This document shows positions 9,087-19,939 of a DNA stretch of 64,000 bases, in pieces. The stretch is from NCBI GenBank assembly GCA_963819115.1, contig CAWFUR010000011.1, forward strand, positions 372,001 through 436,000, written 5' to 3'. How positions within the stretch are numbered: position 1 is the stretch's first letter; each line of letters begins with the position of its first letter. The position numbers and the translations under genes were made by a program. Source of the DNA: JACVRW01 sp963819115. Lineage in GTDB: Bacteria; Actinomycetota; Thermoleophilia; Solirubrobacterales; Thermoleophilaceae. A model generated the notes under the pieces. It saw only the letters and a list, made by a program, of their open reading frames with translations. It was not told where the DNA came from and made no database searches.

Positions 9087-10124
9087 GTGTCCAGACGTTT
9101 CCTGATCCTCGCCGTGTCGCTGACGGCGCTGGGTCTCGTGGCCACACCCACCGCGGGTGCGGCGAAGATGAAGCTCGGCGGCGGATCCACGACGCTCAAG
9201 CTGAAGCCGGCGATCGCGTCCGCCCTGGGCGACGCGGGCGTGAAGGTCAGGCCCGTGAGGCCGGCCGCGGCGAACGGCGGCGGGCTGGCTTTTCCGATAA
9301 CGGGCGGTACCGTGAATTCCGCCACCGCTCGCGGGCAGATTCACCACTCGGGCGGGCTGGCGCTGAGCGCCGGTGGCACGAAGGTGAAGCTCACCTCGTT
9401 CACAGTGAGAGTCGGGAAGCGGGGCGCATCGCTGAGCGCGAGGGCGGGGAGTGCCCGCATCCAGGCGCTGACGCTCGGTCTCAGCGACGCCAAGATTCGG
9501 CGTTCGGGCCTCGGGCTGAGGGTGACCGGCGTGCGCGCGGCTCTGACCGGAACCGCCGCAGGCGCGCTGAACAAGGCGTTCGGCGTGTCGCTGTTCTCCC
9601 GCGGGCTCGTGATCGGGACGGTCACGGTGAACGCAAGCCCGGCGCGGGTCGCGCTGAGGGGCGGGGACACCACCCTTGTCTTGGATCCGGGGGCCGCGTC
9701 GGCCCTGGGGAGCCTGGGCGTCACGGTGGCGCCCATCAGCCCGGCCAAGGCCTCGGGACCCGGCCTGTCGTTCCCGATCGCCGGGGGCAGGCTGAACGCC
9801 GAGACGTTCGCCGGCAGCGTGACCCACAGCGGCGGCATCGCCCTGACCGCCGGCGGCACACGGGTGGAGCTCACCAGGTTCACGATCAACGTGGACGCTG
9901 CGCCCGACCTCACCGCACTGGTGGGCGGTGAGAGGGTTTCGATCCTGTCGCTCGACCTGTCGGGGCTGACCTCGTCGGTCAAGGGCCGCCGGGTCACTCT
10001 CGGCCGGGTCAAGGCCAGCCTCACGGCGGCGGCCGCCGGTGCTCTCAACGGCGCCTTCGGCGTCACCGCGTTCACCGAGGGCCTCGTGCTCGGCACCGCC
10101 ACGGTGTCGGGTCAGGCCAGGTAG
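9087..10124 (+). CDS. Secreted protein with two HtaA-like repeats
   Basis: 345 residues: signal peptide (residues 1-about 30, ending TAGA) and two homologous halves of about 155 residues. Each half begins with a GGxTTLxLxP-type strand, continues through FPI(T/A)GG and HSGG(L/I)AL(S/T)AGGT, and ends with AGALN(K/G)AFGV. This fits the HtaA-domain family, several members of which bind haem in corynebacteria; haem binding here is only a possibility. GTG 9087 is the start because GGAGG at 9076-9080 is ideally spaced (6 nt) and the signal peptide begins there; ATG 9060 lacks a good site. Divergent from the ECF sigma gene. Confidence 0.78.
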   Translation: MSRRFLILAVSLTALGLVATPTAGAAKMKLGGGSTTLKLKPAIASALGDAGVKVRPVRPAAANGGGLAFPITGGTVNSATARGQIHHSGGLALSAGGTKVKLTSFTVRVGKRGASLSARAGSARIQALTLGLSDAKIRRSGLGLRVTGVRAALTGTAAGALNKAFGVSLFSRGLVIGTVTVNASPARVALRGGDTTLVLDPGAASALGSLGVTVAPISPAKASGPGLSFPIAGGRLNAETFAGSVTHSGGIALTAGGTRVELTRFTINVDAAPDLTALVGGERVSILSLDLSGLTSSVKGRRVTLGRVKASLTAAAAGALNGAFGVTAFTEGLVLGTATVSGQAR

Positions 10125-10170
10125 CCACATCGCCGAGCGCTCGGGTCTGGCCCGGGCGCTCGGTGGCTAC
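10121..10170. terminator. Bidirectional hairpin covering both stop codons of a convergent pair
   Basis: A long inverted repeat. The inner stem 10133-10145 pairs with 10151-10163 (13 bp, one mismatch), and the outer arms GTAGCCA (10121-10127) and TGGCTAC (10164-10170) pair perfectly. The outer arms contain the TAG stop codons of both convergent genes. No T-run follows, so it would act as a structural rather than a classical intrinsic terminator. Confidence 0.75.
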
Positions 10171-11567
10171 CTCGCGAGGTGGATCCCGAGCGCCCTTGGG
10201 GCGGCGCACACCGCCCGAGTGAGCGGATCAGGGCGCCCGCCCTGCTCCTCGATCCGCTCGCGCCGGACGAGCGCGGAGCGCACCAGCTGCCCGCCCAGCC
10301 AGGCGAGCGGCTCTCCGGGCACGTAGGCCCCGGCGCCGGAGTCCACGATCGGCAGCCGGGTCACCTCGTCGCCCGAGCCGGTGGCCAGCGCGGCGAGGGT
10401 GCGCCCGGCCAGGTTCGACGGCCCGACGCCGTTCCCGGTGTAGCCGAAGGCGTAGTGAACGGGAGCGCCCGGGAGGGTGCCGATCTGTGGGATGTGGCTG
10501 GGGGAGACGTCCACCGGACCGCCCCAGGCGTGGGTGATCCGGCGGCCCTCGAGCGAGGGGAAGATGCGCAGCAGGGCGCGGTGGGCCTCTTCCGCGGCGT
10601 CCGGGTCCACCTCCGAGTGGCCGTTCACGCGGGCCCCGAAGGCCGGGCGCCCGCCGCCCCAGCCGAACACGATGCGCCCGTCGCGCGTGGTGCGGAAGTA
10701 GTGCACGAGCGTGCGCCCGTCGGTGATGCACTCGCCCCCGGTCCAGCCGATCTCCTCCAGCACGTCGGCCACCGGCTCGGTGAGCACGATGTGCGAGGAG
10801 GTGACCGACAGCCGGGAGCGGAGCGGGGCCACGCCCCTGGTCCGGGGGCCCAGCGCGAGCACCGCCGCTCCCGCGTGAACGGCGCCGGAGCCGGCCTCGG
10901 CAGTGACCCCGCCGGCGTCCACCCTCAGCGAATGGACGTGTGAGCGCTCTCGCACCTGGGCGCCCCGCTCGATCAGCCGCCTGCGCAGGCCGAGCGCGAG
11001 GCGCGCGGGGTGGACGGTGGCGAAGTCGGGAATCAGCACGCCGCGCCTGAAGCGAGGGGAGTCGCAGCGGACCCGGACCGCGTCACGATCCAGTTCCACC
11101 ACCCGGTCGGGCACCCCGAGCGCGGCGGCGGCGGCCACGGCGCTCTTGCCCACCGAGTCGAACCCGGGGGCCGTGGACACGCACATGTAGCCGGACTGGT
11201 CGAACCAGGCGTCCACGTCCTGGTCTCGGCACCAGGCCCCGATGTCGCCGACGGCACGACTCGAGGCGTCCAGCAGGGCGCGCGCCGGGCCGTCCCCGAA
11301 GCGTGCGCGCAGAGGCTCGGCGCTCATCCACAGCGACTCGCAGAAACCTCCGTTCCGCCCGCTCGGGCCGTGGCCGCACATCTCACCCTCCAGAACCGCC
11401 ACCGTGGCGCCGAGGTCCATCAGGTGCCACGCCGCCCACATGCCCGTGAAGCCCCCGCCGACCACCACCACATCGGCCTCCAAACGGCCTTCCAGAGCGG
11501 GTTGGGGGTCGGGTTCCCCGGCCTCCTCCAGCCACCACCCGCCGGCGGTGTGACTCTCGATCCGCAT
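10167..11567 (-). CDS. FAD-dependent amino acid/amine oxidoreductase (DadA/PuuB type)
   Basis: 466 residues. The N-terminal Rossmann fold has VVVVGGGFTGMWAAWHL (about residues 34-50) and the GR/NGG motif (GPSGRNGGFCESLW), which is typical of the gamma-glutamylputrescine oxidase/D-amino-acid dehydrogenase (DAO) family. The C-terminal FAD-contacting segment YAFGYTGNGVG is also present. It would oxidise an amino acid or polyamine derivative; the exact substrate cannot be read. Its ATG is only 30 bp from the divergent topoisomerase gene. It converges on the HtaA-like gene, with a hairpin between. Confidence 0.85.
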   Translation of the reverse strand: MRIESHTAGGWWLEEAGEPDPQPALEGRLEADVVVVGGGFTGMWAAWHLMDLGATVAVLEGEMCGHGPSGRNGGFCESLWMSAEPLRARFGDGPARALLDASSRAVGDIGAWCRDQDVDAWFDQSGYMCVSTAPGFDSVGKSAVAAAAALGVPDRVVELDRDAVRVRCDSPRFRRGVLIPDFATVHPARLALGLRRRLIERGAQVRERSHVHSLRVDAGGVTAEAGSGAVHAGAAVLALGPRTRGVAPLRSRLSVTSSHIVLTEPVADVLEEIGWTGGECITDGRTLVHYFRTTRDGRIVFGWGGGRPAFGARVNGHSEVDPDAAEEAHRALLRIFPSLEGRRITHAWGGPVDVSPSHIPQIGTLPGAPVHYAFGYTGNGVGPSNLAGRTLAALATGSGDEVTRLPIVDSGAGAYVPGEPLAWLGGQLVRSALVRRERIEEQGGRPDPLTRAVCAAPRALGIHLAR

Positions 11568-11597
11568 ATTCAGTGTCTATCTTGAGGACGGACTCCC

Positions 11598-13973
<2,376 letters not shown>

Positions 13974-14071
13974 GCGAGGAGCGCAGCCCGATCTTCGATC
14001 GGGCGAGCACCGCAGCTATGTCATCACGAGGAGCGCAGCCCGATCTTCGATCGGGCGAGCACCGCAGCTAT
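13974..14071. repeat. Dispersed palindromic repeat, two tandem copies (2a, 2b)
   Basis: Two direct copies starting at 13974 and about 14027 (period about 53 bp). The core here is CCCGATCTTCGATCGGG, so the loop is TTC instead of ACC while the 7-bp stem is kept. Both copies carry the same 3' tail GCAGCTATG, which differs from other loci. They lie between the stop codons of topB and the convergent phosphoesterase gene. Confidence 0.9.
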
Positions 14072-14075
14072 GGCA

Positions 14076-15161
14076 TCAGGCGGCCACCGCAGGGAGCGTG
14101 GCCCCGCGAAGGGCGTTCTCCACGCGCGGAGGCCCGATGTCGTCGAGCCGGATGACGGTGCCGGGCCAGTAGGGTCCCGGGTCGCCCGGGGGCCCGAGGA
14201 ACACCGGCTCGTGGCACCAGCAGCCGCTGTTCCACAGGCTCGGCCCTCCCGGTGCGCGCCATTCGGAGAGGTCGTCGCCTGGCAGCGGGCCGGCTCGATG
14301 GGTGTGGCCGAAGATCACGTGCTCGGCGTCGGGGGCCAGCACGCCGGCCACCCGGCGCATGGCGTCGAGACCGCCGCGTCGCAGGTGCTCGCCGCTGATC
14401 GTGGCCTCCAGCGGGCCGGCTCCGAGCCGGTTGAGGAGGAACACGGCTCCGGGGATGGCCACCCGCCCGACGGCGAGGCCTCCAAGCCGGCGGCGCCCGC
14501 TGGCATGTCGCCAGACGTTCCGGGAGAGGTGCCCGCCCCGGCGCAGGGTGGCGTCGGCGGCCGTCTCGGCGAAGCCCCCGAGCAGCCCGTAGAGCGGGGC
14601 GAGAGCGGCCTCGTAGTCCGCCGCGCCGGTCGGGTGGCGGCCACGGCCGCCGAGCCTGGCCATGATCGAGGCGGCCACAGACTCGATCCGCGGCACGGTG
14701 AGAGGAATGTCGAGATAGTGGCCGTGCGTCACGTACACGTCGGGCCGCAGCCGTAGGCCGGGGTAGGCGACGGTGAAGTGCGTGTCGGGCATGTGCGCGG
14801 CCAGCCGGCCGAGCGGGCCGTCACCCGGCTGCACCTCCCACACGCCCTCGGCGCCGAGCTCCTCGCCGTCGAGGCGCATGCGGCCGAGCCACGGGGCCGC
14901 GAGCCCGTGATCGTGGTTGCCCGGCACCACCGTGAGCCGGCCCCCGGCGGTGACCTCGCCCAGCGCCTCGAACAGCGGGCGGGCGATCTCGAGGAGATCC
15001 GAGACGCGGCGTTCGCGCATCTCCAGCACGTCCCCCAGCAGCACCACGTGGTCCGCGTCCGACACCGCCTCCACCAGCCGCGCACGGGCGGACGCGTCGC
15101 GGGTCACGTCGATCCCGCTGAGGATTCCCAGGTGAAGATCGGAGACGAGCGCGCAGTTCAC
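14076..15161 (-). CDS. Calcineurin-like metallophosphoesterase
   Basis: About 361 residues. All motifs of the dinuclear metal site are visible in order: SDLHLG (DxH), LLGDVLEM (GD), VPGNHDHG (GNHD), VTHGH, and FGHTH near the C-terminus. It hydrolyses phosphate mono- or diesters; the substrate is unknown. The start is uncertain: GTG at 15161 gives VNCALVSDLHLG, i.e. the catalytic strand begins almost at once, as in the family, but no clear ribosome binding site is seen. Upstream lies a tandem array of the dispersed repeat shared with the divergent gene. Confidence 0.82.
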   Translation of the reverse strand: MNCALVSDLHLGILSGIDVTRDASARARLVEAVSDADHVVLLGDVLEMRERRVSDLLEIARPLFEALGEVTAGGRLTVVPGNHDHGLAAPWLGRMRLDGEELGAEGVWEVQPGDGPLGRLAAHMPDTHFTVAYPGLRLRPDVYVTHGHYLDIPLTVPRIESVAASIMARLGGRGRHPTGAADYEAALAPLYGLLGGFAETAADATLRRGGHLSRNVWRHASGRRRLGGLAVGRVAIPGAVFLLNRLGAGPLEATISGEHLRRGGLDAMRRVAGVLAPDAEHVIFGHTHRAGPLPGDDLSEWRAPGGPSLWNSGCWCHEPVFLGPPGDPGPYWPGTVIRLDDIGPPRVENALRGATLPAVAA

Positions 15162-15186
15162 GGCCGTGATGGTGGCAGGGATGTCG

Positions 15187-15309
15187 TGGTCCGGTGCTCG
15201 CCCGATCACCGATCGGGCTGCGCTCCTCCCTGGTGGTCCGGTGCTCGCCCGATCACCGATCGGGCTGCGCTCCTCCCTGGTGGTCCGGTGCTCGCCCGGC
15301 CGGCGCCCC
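15187..15309. repeat. Dispersed palindromic repeat, tandem array of 2 full and 1 truncated copies
   Basis: Direct repeats with an exact 47-bp period (15187, 15234, 15281). The first two have core GCCCGATCACCGATCGGGC; the third is truncated after GCTCGCCCGGCCGGCGCCC and has the GC-rich core variant. The array separates two divergently transcribed genes, so it cannot be acting simply as a terminator. Confidence 0.92.
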
Positions 15310-15326
15310 ACTACCCTGGCGTAGGC

Positions 15327-15944
15327 GTGTCGCGTTTCTGCCGCCACAACCGTCTGCTCGTGGATTGCCCGATCTGTTCCAAGGGCACGGTGCTGGATCC
15401 CGCCCTCCGGGCCGAGCGCCGGCCACGCGCGCGGAACACCGGCGGAGCGGATGGCTCCACCTCCCGGCGCGTGCAGACCACCACCACCGCGGCCCGCGGT
15501 CCCTACGCGTCGGCCGGGCCCTACAAGGGGGGCGCGGAGGTCCGCTTGGAGCGGGTGCCCGGAGGACTGCGGCTGGCCGAGTGGCACGCCGGCCAGATCT
15601 CGCGCAAGGCGCCCGTGGTCGACGCGGACCATCTGCCCCGGCTGCTGGCCGACGCGGAGGAGAGGGATCTGCTCACGCTGCCGGAGCCCGACGACGGCCG
15701 TCCGCCCGGGCCCGAGCGGCCCTACGGGAACAGCCCGGGCCGCACGGGCGACTTCCAGGACGAGCTTCGGGTCGAGCGGGTGGAGGGCGATCGCGTGCGA
15801 ATCGCCCGCTGGATCATGCGCCCGAACGCGGGCTGGCAGCTCCAGGAGGCGCCGGTGCTGCTGCCCCCCGAGCGCTTCGCGCAGGCCATGGCGTCCGCGG
15901 CCGCGCGCGGGGTGCCGGTGCGCGGCGACGCCGGCGTGGCGTAG
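15327..15944 (+). CDS. Hypothetical protein with N-terminal Cys/His motif
   Basis: 205 residues, family not recognised. The first 20 residues contain FCRHN and DCPICSKG, a possible small zinc site. The middle is rich in Arg/Thr/Gly (about residues 30-70), and the C-terminal 130 residues look like a compact alpha/beta domain (VRLERVPGGLRLAEWHAG; RIARWIMRPNAGWQL). The GTG at 15327 has a TACCCT -10 box at 15312-15317, nine bases upstream, consistent with a leaderless transcript. Lies between two repeat loci. No function can be assigned. Confidence 0.65.
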   Translation: MSRFCRHNRLLVDCPICSKGTVLDPALRAERRPRARNTGGADGSTSRRVQTTTTAARGPYASAGPYKGGAEVRLERVPGGLRLAEWHAGQISRKAPVVDADHLPRLLADAEERDLLTLPEPDDGRPPGPERPYGNSPGRTGDFQDELRVERVEGDRVRIARWIMRPNAGWQLQEAPVLLPPERFAQAMASAAARGVPVRGDAGVA

Positions 15945-15958
15945 CCCGCCCGGGCCCA

Positions 15959-16004
15959 GGGAGGAGCGCAGCCCGGGCGCCGGCCGGGCGAGCACCGGAC
16001 CACG
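15959..16004. repeat. Dispersed palindromic repeat, copy 4 (GC-core variant)
   Basis: Same flanks as other copies (GGAGGAGCGCAG and GCGAGCACCGGACCACG) but with core CCCGGGCGCCGGCCGGG. Relative to the common core, stem position 5 changes from A-T to G-C on both arms, a compensatory change that supports selection for the hairpin. Confidence 0.88.
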
Positions 16005-16049
16005 GAGTCGCGCAGTAGTAGCGTGACGGGCTCCCGGCCCAGAGGTTTC

Positions 16050-16985
16050 ATGAGCACCCAATGGACTGCTGACCAGATCCCCGACCAGACAGGTCGCGTG
16101 GCCATCGTCACCGGCGCCAACAGCGGCCTCGGCATGGTCACCGCGCGTGAGCTCGCTCGCGCCGGGGCCCACGTGGTCATGGCCTGCCGCAACACCGTGA
16201 AGGGCGAGCAGGCGAAGGCCGCGATCGCGGCGGCCGTGCCCGGCGCCCGCACCCAGCTCGAGGAGCTCGACCTCGCGAGCCTCGACTCGGTTCGCTCGTT
16301 CGTGGAGCGCTTCCGGGCGTCGCAGGGCGGTCCCGACGTCCTGATCAACAACGCGGGCGTGATGGCCACGCCGCGTCGCAGGACGGCGGACGGCTTCGAG
16401 CTCCAGTTCGGCACCAACCACCTGGGCCACTTCGCCCTCACCGGGCTGCTGATCGAGGGGATGGAGGGCCGCGGCGCCGCGCGTGTCGTGACGCTCTCGA
16501 GCGGTGCGCACCGGATCGGGCGCATCGCCTTTGACAACCTCGGCGGCGACCACCGCTACTTCCGCTGGCGCGCCTACGGCCAGTCGAAGCTCGCGAACCT
16601 GCTGTTCGCGCTTGAGCTGGACCGCCGGCTGAAGGCGGCGGGCTCGTCCGTGAAGAGCATGGCCGCCCACCCGGGCTACGCCGCCACCAACCTCCAGCAG
16701 GCCGGACCACCGCTTGTGGACACGCTGGTGATGAAGGTCACCAACCCCCTGCTGGCCCAGAGCGAGGAGATGGGCGCGCTGCCGAGTCTGTACGCGGCCA
16801 CGGCGCCGGGAGTGGAGGGCGGCACCTTCGTGGGTCCGGACGGCTTCATGGAGCAGCGCGGCTACCCGCATCCCGTCACGCCCAGCAGCGCCGCCCGAGA
16901 CGAGGACGTGGCCCGGCGCCTGTGGCAGGAGTCGGAGCGGATGACCGGCGTGCACTTCAGCCTGCGCGCCGGCGCTCCCGCCTGA
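16050..16985 (+). CDS. Short-chain dehydrogenase/reductase (retinol-dehydrogenase-like)
   Basis: 311 residues. Cofactor motif TGANSGLG (about residues 22-29), structural NNAGVM (about residues 97-102), catalytic Ser in LSSGAH and YGQSK (Tyr/Lys pair). The length and LQFGTNHLGHFALT segment fit the WWOX/retinol-dehydrogenase-like SDR group, which uses NADP(H) to oxidise or reduce alcohols/ketones; substrate unknown. The ATG at 16050 is preceded by AGAGG. A GTG 27 bases earlier would add 9 residues and is less likely. Confidence 0.88.
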   Translation: MSTQWTADQIPDQTGRVAIVTGANSGLGMVTARELARAGAHVVMACRNTVKGEQAKAAIAAAVPGARTQLEELDLASLDSVRSFVERFRASQGGPDVLINNAGVMATPRRRTADGFELQFGTNHLGHFALTGLLIEGMEGRGAARVVTLSSGAHRIGRIAFDNLGGDHRYFRWRAYGQSKLANLLFALELDRRLKAAGSSVKSMAAHPGYAATNLQQAGPPLVDTLVMKVTNPLLAQSEEMGALPSLYAATAPGVEGGTFVGPDGFMEQRGYPHPVTPSSAARDEDVARRLWQESERMTGVHFSLRAGAPA

Positions 16986-17029
16986 CCGTGCGCGGGCGTG
17001 CCGTCGTGGGCACGCGCTAGTCCTAGAGC

Positions 17030-19939
17030 ATGCCTCTCACGCTGGTCACGGGACCCGCCAACGCCGCGAAGGCGGGCGAGGTCATGGGCGGGCTCCGGTC
17101 CCGCCTGGACACCGAGCCCGTGCTCGTGGTCCCGGCGTTCGCCGACGTGGAGCATGCCCAGCGCGAGCTGGCGGACCGCGGCGCCGTCTTCGGTGCGCGG
17201 GTGCTCCGCTTCGAGCGGCTCTTCGGCGAGCTGGCCACGCGCGTGGGATACCGGGAGCCGATCGCCTCGGAGGTCCAGCGCGAGCTGATCGTGGAGGCCG
17301 CCCTCGAGGGCACCCATCTCGAGGTGCTGGCCGAGTCGGCGCGGCAGCCGGGCTTCGCGCGGGCCGCCACGAGGCTCGCGGCCGAGCTGGGCCGGGCGCG
17401 CGTGGACCCGGCCCGCTTCACGAAGGCGTTGCGGGACTGGGCGGGCGAGGGGCCGCGCCGGACCTACGCGGACGAGGTCGCGGCCATCTACCGCGGCTAC
17501 CGGGCCGGGCTCGAGCGGGCCCGGCTGGTGGACGCCGAGCTGTTCGCCTGGCGCGCCCTCGACGCGCTCCGCCTGGATCCCGCGGCCTGGGGCACCACCC
17601 CCGTCTTCGTATACGGCTTCGACGACTTCACCGCCCTCGAGCTGGACGCGCTCGAGGTGCTCTCGGCGCGGTGCGGGGCCGATGTGACGGTGTCGCTCCC
17701 CTACGAGGCCGGTCGGCTGGCATTCAAGGCCGTGGCCGCGGTCCACGCGCGCCTGTCCGAGCTGGCCTCGGAGCGCCACGAGCTCCCGCCGCTCGACGAC
17801 CACTACGCCGCGTCGTCGCGTCCCGCGCTTCACCAGATCGAGCGCGGCCTGTTCGAGCTGGACCCGCCAGAGCCGGTGGACGCCGGGCTGGCCGTGGCCT
17901 TCCACGAGGCCGCCGGAGCGCGCGCCGAGGTGGAGTTGGCGGGCGCCCGGGTGCTCGACCTCCTGCGCGAGGGCACCTCCCCCGGGGACGTGGCCGTGGT
18001 CTTCCGCGAGCCGGGCCGCTATTCCACGCTTGTGGAGCAGGTCTTCGGCGCCTACGGGGTGCCCTACTCGATCGACCGCTCGCTCCCGCTGGCCCACACG
18101 GGGGTGGGGCGCGGGCTGCTCGCGCTGATCCGCTGTGCCGCCGGGGACGGGACCGCGGACGACCTCCTCGCCTACCTGCGCACCCCCGGGCTCCTCACCC
18201 AGCCCGCCCTGGCCGACCGGCTGGAGGCCGCCCTGCGCAAGGCCGGGGCGCACTCCTCGGACGAGGCGCGCGCCCTGTGGGAGCGGGAGCACTGGTCCCT
18301 CGAGGAGCTGGACCGGCTGGCCGGAGCCTCCACCACGGCGCTCTACGTCCACGAGCTGGAGCGGATGCTGGAGCGGCTCTTCACCGCGCCCTACAACCGG
18401 CGCGCCGCCGTGCTGGCCGGCCCGGAGCTCGACGAGGCCCGGGCATTCGCGTCAGCACGCACCGCGCTGGCCGAGCTCGGCGCCCTGGTGGAGCACGACG
18501 AGCGCCCCGGGCTCGACCGCCGGCGCGTGGCCCATGTGCTGCGGGCGCTGCACGTGCACGTGGGGGAGAACCCGCAGCCCGACCGCGTGCAGGTGGCGCG
18601 GCCCGAGGCCATCCGCGCCCGCCGCTTCGAGGCCGTGCTGGTGCTCGGCCTCCAGGAGGGCGAGTTCCCCGGCGGCTCGCCCCCCGAGCCGTTCCTCCCC
18701 GACGAAATGCGCCGGGAGATCGCGAAGGCCAGCGGCCTGGTGCTCCCGATGCGCGAGGACCGGCTCGACCGCGAGCGCTACCTCTTCTACGTCTGCGCCT
18801 CGCGGGCCGAGCGGGTGCTGGTGCTGAGCTCACGCACGAGCGACGAGGAGGGCGGGCTGGCCGTGCCCTCGTTCTTCCTCGACGACGTGCGCTTCCTGCT
18901 CTCGGATGTGCCCACCGTCACCCGGTCGCTGGCCGACGTGACCTGGTCCCCGGAGGACGCGCCCACGGCCGCGGAGTGGGACCGGGCGCTGGCCGCACGC
19001 GGCCCGCGGCGGGAGGAGCGGCACCCCGGGCCCGTCACATCGGAGGCGCTGCTGGCCGAGCTTGCCGAGCGCGGGCCGGTGTCGGCGGGCGCGCTCGAGC
19101 GCTACGCGGACTGCCCGGTGAAGTGGCTCGTGGAGGACGTGCTGCGGCCGGAGGCGCTCGAGCCGGACGCCGAGCCGCTGGTACGCGGCGCGTTCGCGCA
19201 CGCCGTGCTCGAGCGCACCTACGTTCGGCTCCGCGACGAGACCGGCGCGCGCCGCGTGCGGCGGGCGAACCTCACCGACGCCGAGCGGATCCTGCTCGAG
19301 GAACTGCGCTCGCAGCGTGAGCGCTTCCCCATCTCCCCGCGCCAGACACGGGTGCGGGCCGCGCTGCGCCGCCTCGAGTTCGACCTCCTGCGCCACCTGG
19401 CCGCCGAGGCCGACGCCGACGGTGAGCTCGAGCCCGAGTTCTTCGAGCTGCGCTTCGGCCAGGCGGGCGGGCCGGACCCGGTGGAGATCGCGGAGGGCGT
19501 GCGGGTCACCGGCATCATCGACCGCGTGGACACCTCCGACGGGCTCGCCCTGGTGGTGGACTACAAGACGGGCAAGAAGGTGGACAGCTACCGGGTGGGC
19601 GCCTGGGAGAAGGAGAACCGCTTCCAGGCCGCGCTTTACATGCTGGCCGTGGAGGAGCTCACGGGCAAGCGCGCCGTGGGCGGGGTCTACGTGGCCCTGG
19701 GAGGAGAGGATCGGCGCCCGCGGGGCCTGCTCGCGGAGGGCGTGGAGCAGCTCGGCACCGGGTTCGTGGGTCACGACATCCTTCCCGACGCCGAGTTCGC
19801 GGAGAAGCTGGAGTGGGCCCGCGAGCGGATCCGCGAGACGGCCGGAGCGATGCGCCGGGGCGAGCTGCGCTGCACGCCCGAGACCTGTGCGTGGAACGGC
19901 GGCTGCGCCTACCCGTCCATCTGCAGGAGCGCCACGTGA
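17030..19939 (+). CDS. AddB-like nuclease subunit of a RecBCD/AddAB-type complex
   Basis: 969 residues. Helicase-like body with an inactive N-terminal nucleotide site: where AddB has a Walker A loop, this protein has TGPANAAKAGE without the GKT/S. The C-terminal PD-(D/E)XK nuclease has the signature GIIDRVDT...VDYKTGKK (about residues 825-850). Four cysteines, one at YADCPVKWL (about residue 694) and three in the last 25 residues (CTPETCAWNGGC, then SIC), are placed to bind the Fe-S cluster typical of AddB. It would process double-strand DNA ends with its downstream partner, whose GTG overlaps its stop codon (GTGA). Start 17030 is 6 nt after TAGTCC. Confidence 0.85.
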   Translation: MPLTLVTGPANAAKAGEVMGGLRSRLDTEPVLVVPAFADVEHAQRELADRGAVFGARVLRFERLFGELATRVGYREPIASEVQRELIVEAALEGTHLEVLAESARQPGFARAATRLAAELGRARVDPARFTKALRDWAGEGPRRTYADEVAAIYRGYRAGLERARLVDAELFAWRALDALRLDPAAWGTTPVFVYGFDDFTALELDALEVLSARCGADVTVSLPYEAGRLAFKAVAAVHARLSELASERHELPPLDDHYAASSRPALHQIERGLFELDPPEPVDAGLAVAFHEAAGARAEVELAGARVLDLLREGTSPGDVAVVFREPGRYSTLVEQVFGAYGVPYSIDRSLPLAHTGVGRGLLALIRCAAGDGTADDLLAYLRTPGLLTQPALADRLEAALRKAGAHSSDEARALWEREHWSLEELDRLAGASTTALYVHELERMLERLFTAPYNRRAAVLAGPELDEARAFASARTALAELGALVEHDERPGLDRRRVAHVLRALHVHVGENPQPDRVQVARPEAIRARRFEAVLVLGLQEGEFPGGSPPEPFLPDEMRREIAKASGLVLPMREDRLDRERYLFYVCASRAERVLVLSSRTSDEEGGLAVPSFFLDDVRFLLSDVPTVTRSLADVTWSPEDAPTAAEWDRALAARGPRREERHPGPVTSEALLAELAERGPVSAGALERYADCPVKWLVEDVLRPEALEPDAEPLVRGAFAHAVLERTYVRLRDETGARRVRRANLTDAERILLEELRSQRERFPISPRQTRVRAALRRLEFDLLRHLAAEADADGELEPEFFELRFGQAGGPDPVEIAEGVRVTGIIDRVDTSDGLALVVDYKTGKKVDSYRVGAWEKENRFQAALYMLAVEELTGKRAVGGVYVALGGEDRRPRGLLAEGVEQLGTGFVGHDILPDAEFAEKLEWARERIRETAGAMRRGELRCTPETCAWNGGCAYPSICRSAT

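Noticed and set aside
15187..15309. Tandem 47-bp repeats as a CRISPR array
   Set aside because: No unique spacers of regular length separate the units, there are no cas genes, and the same unit is dispersed over the window.
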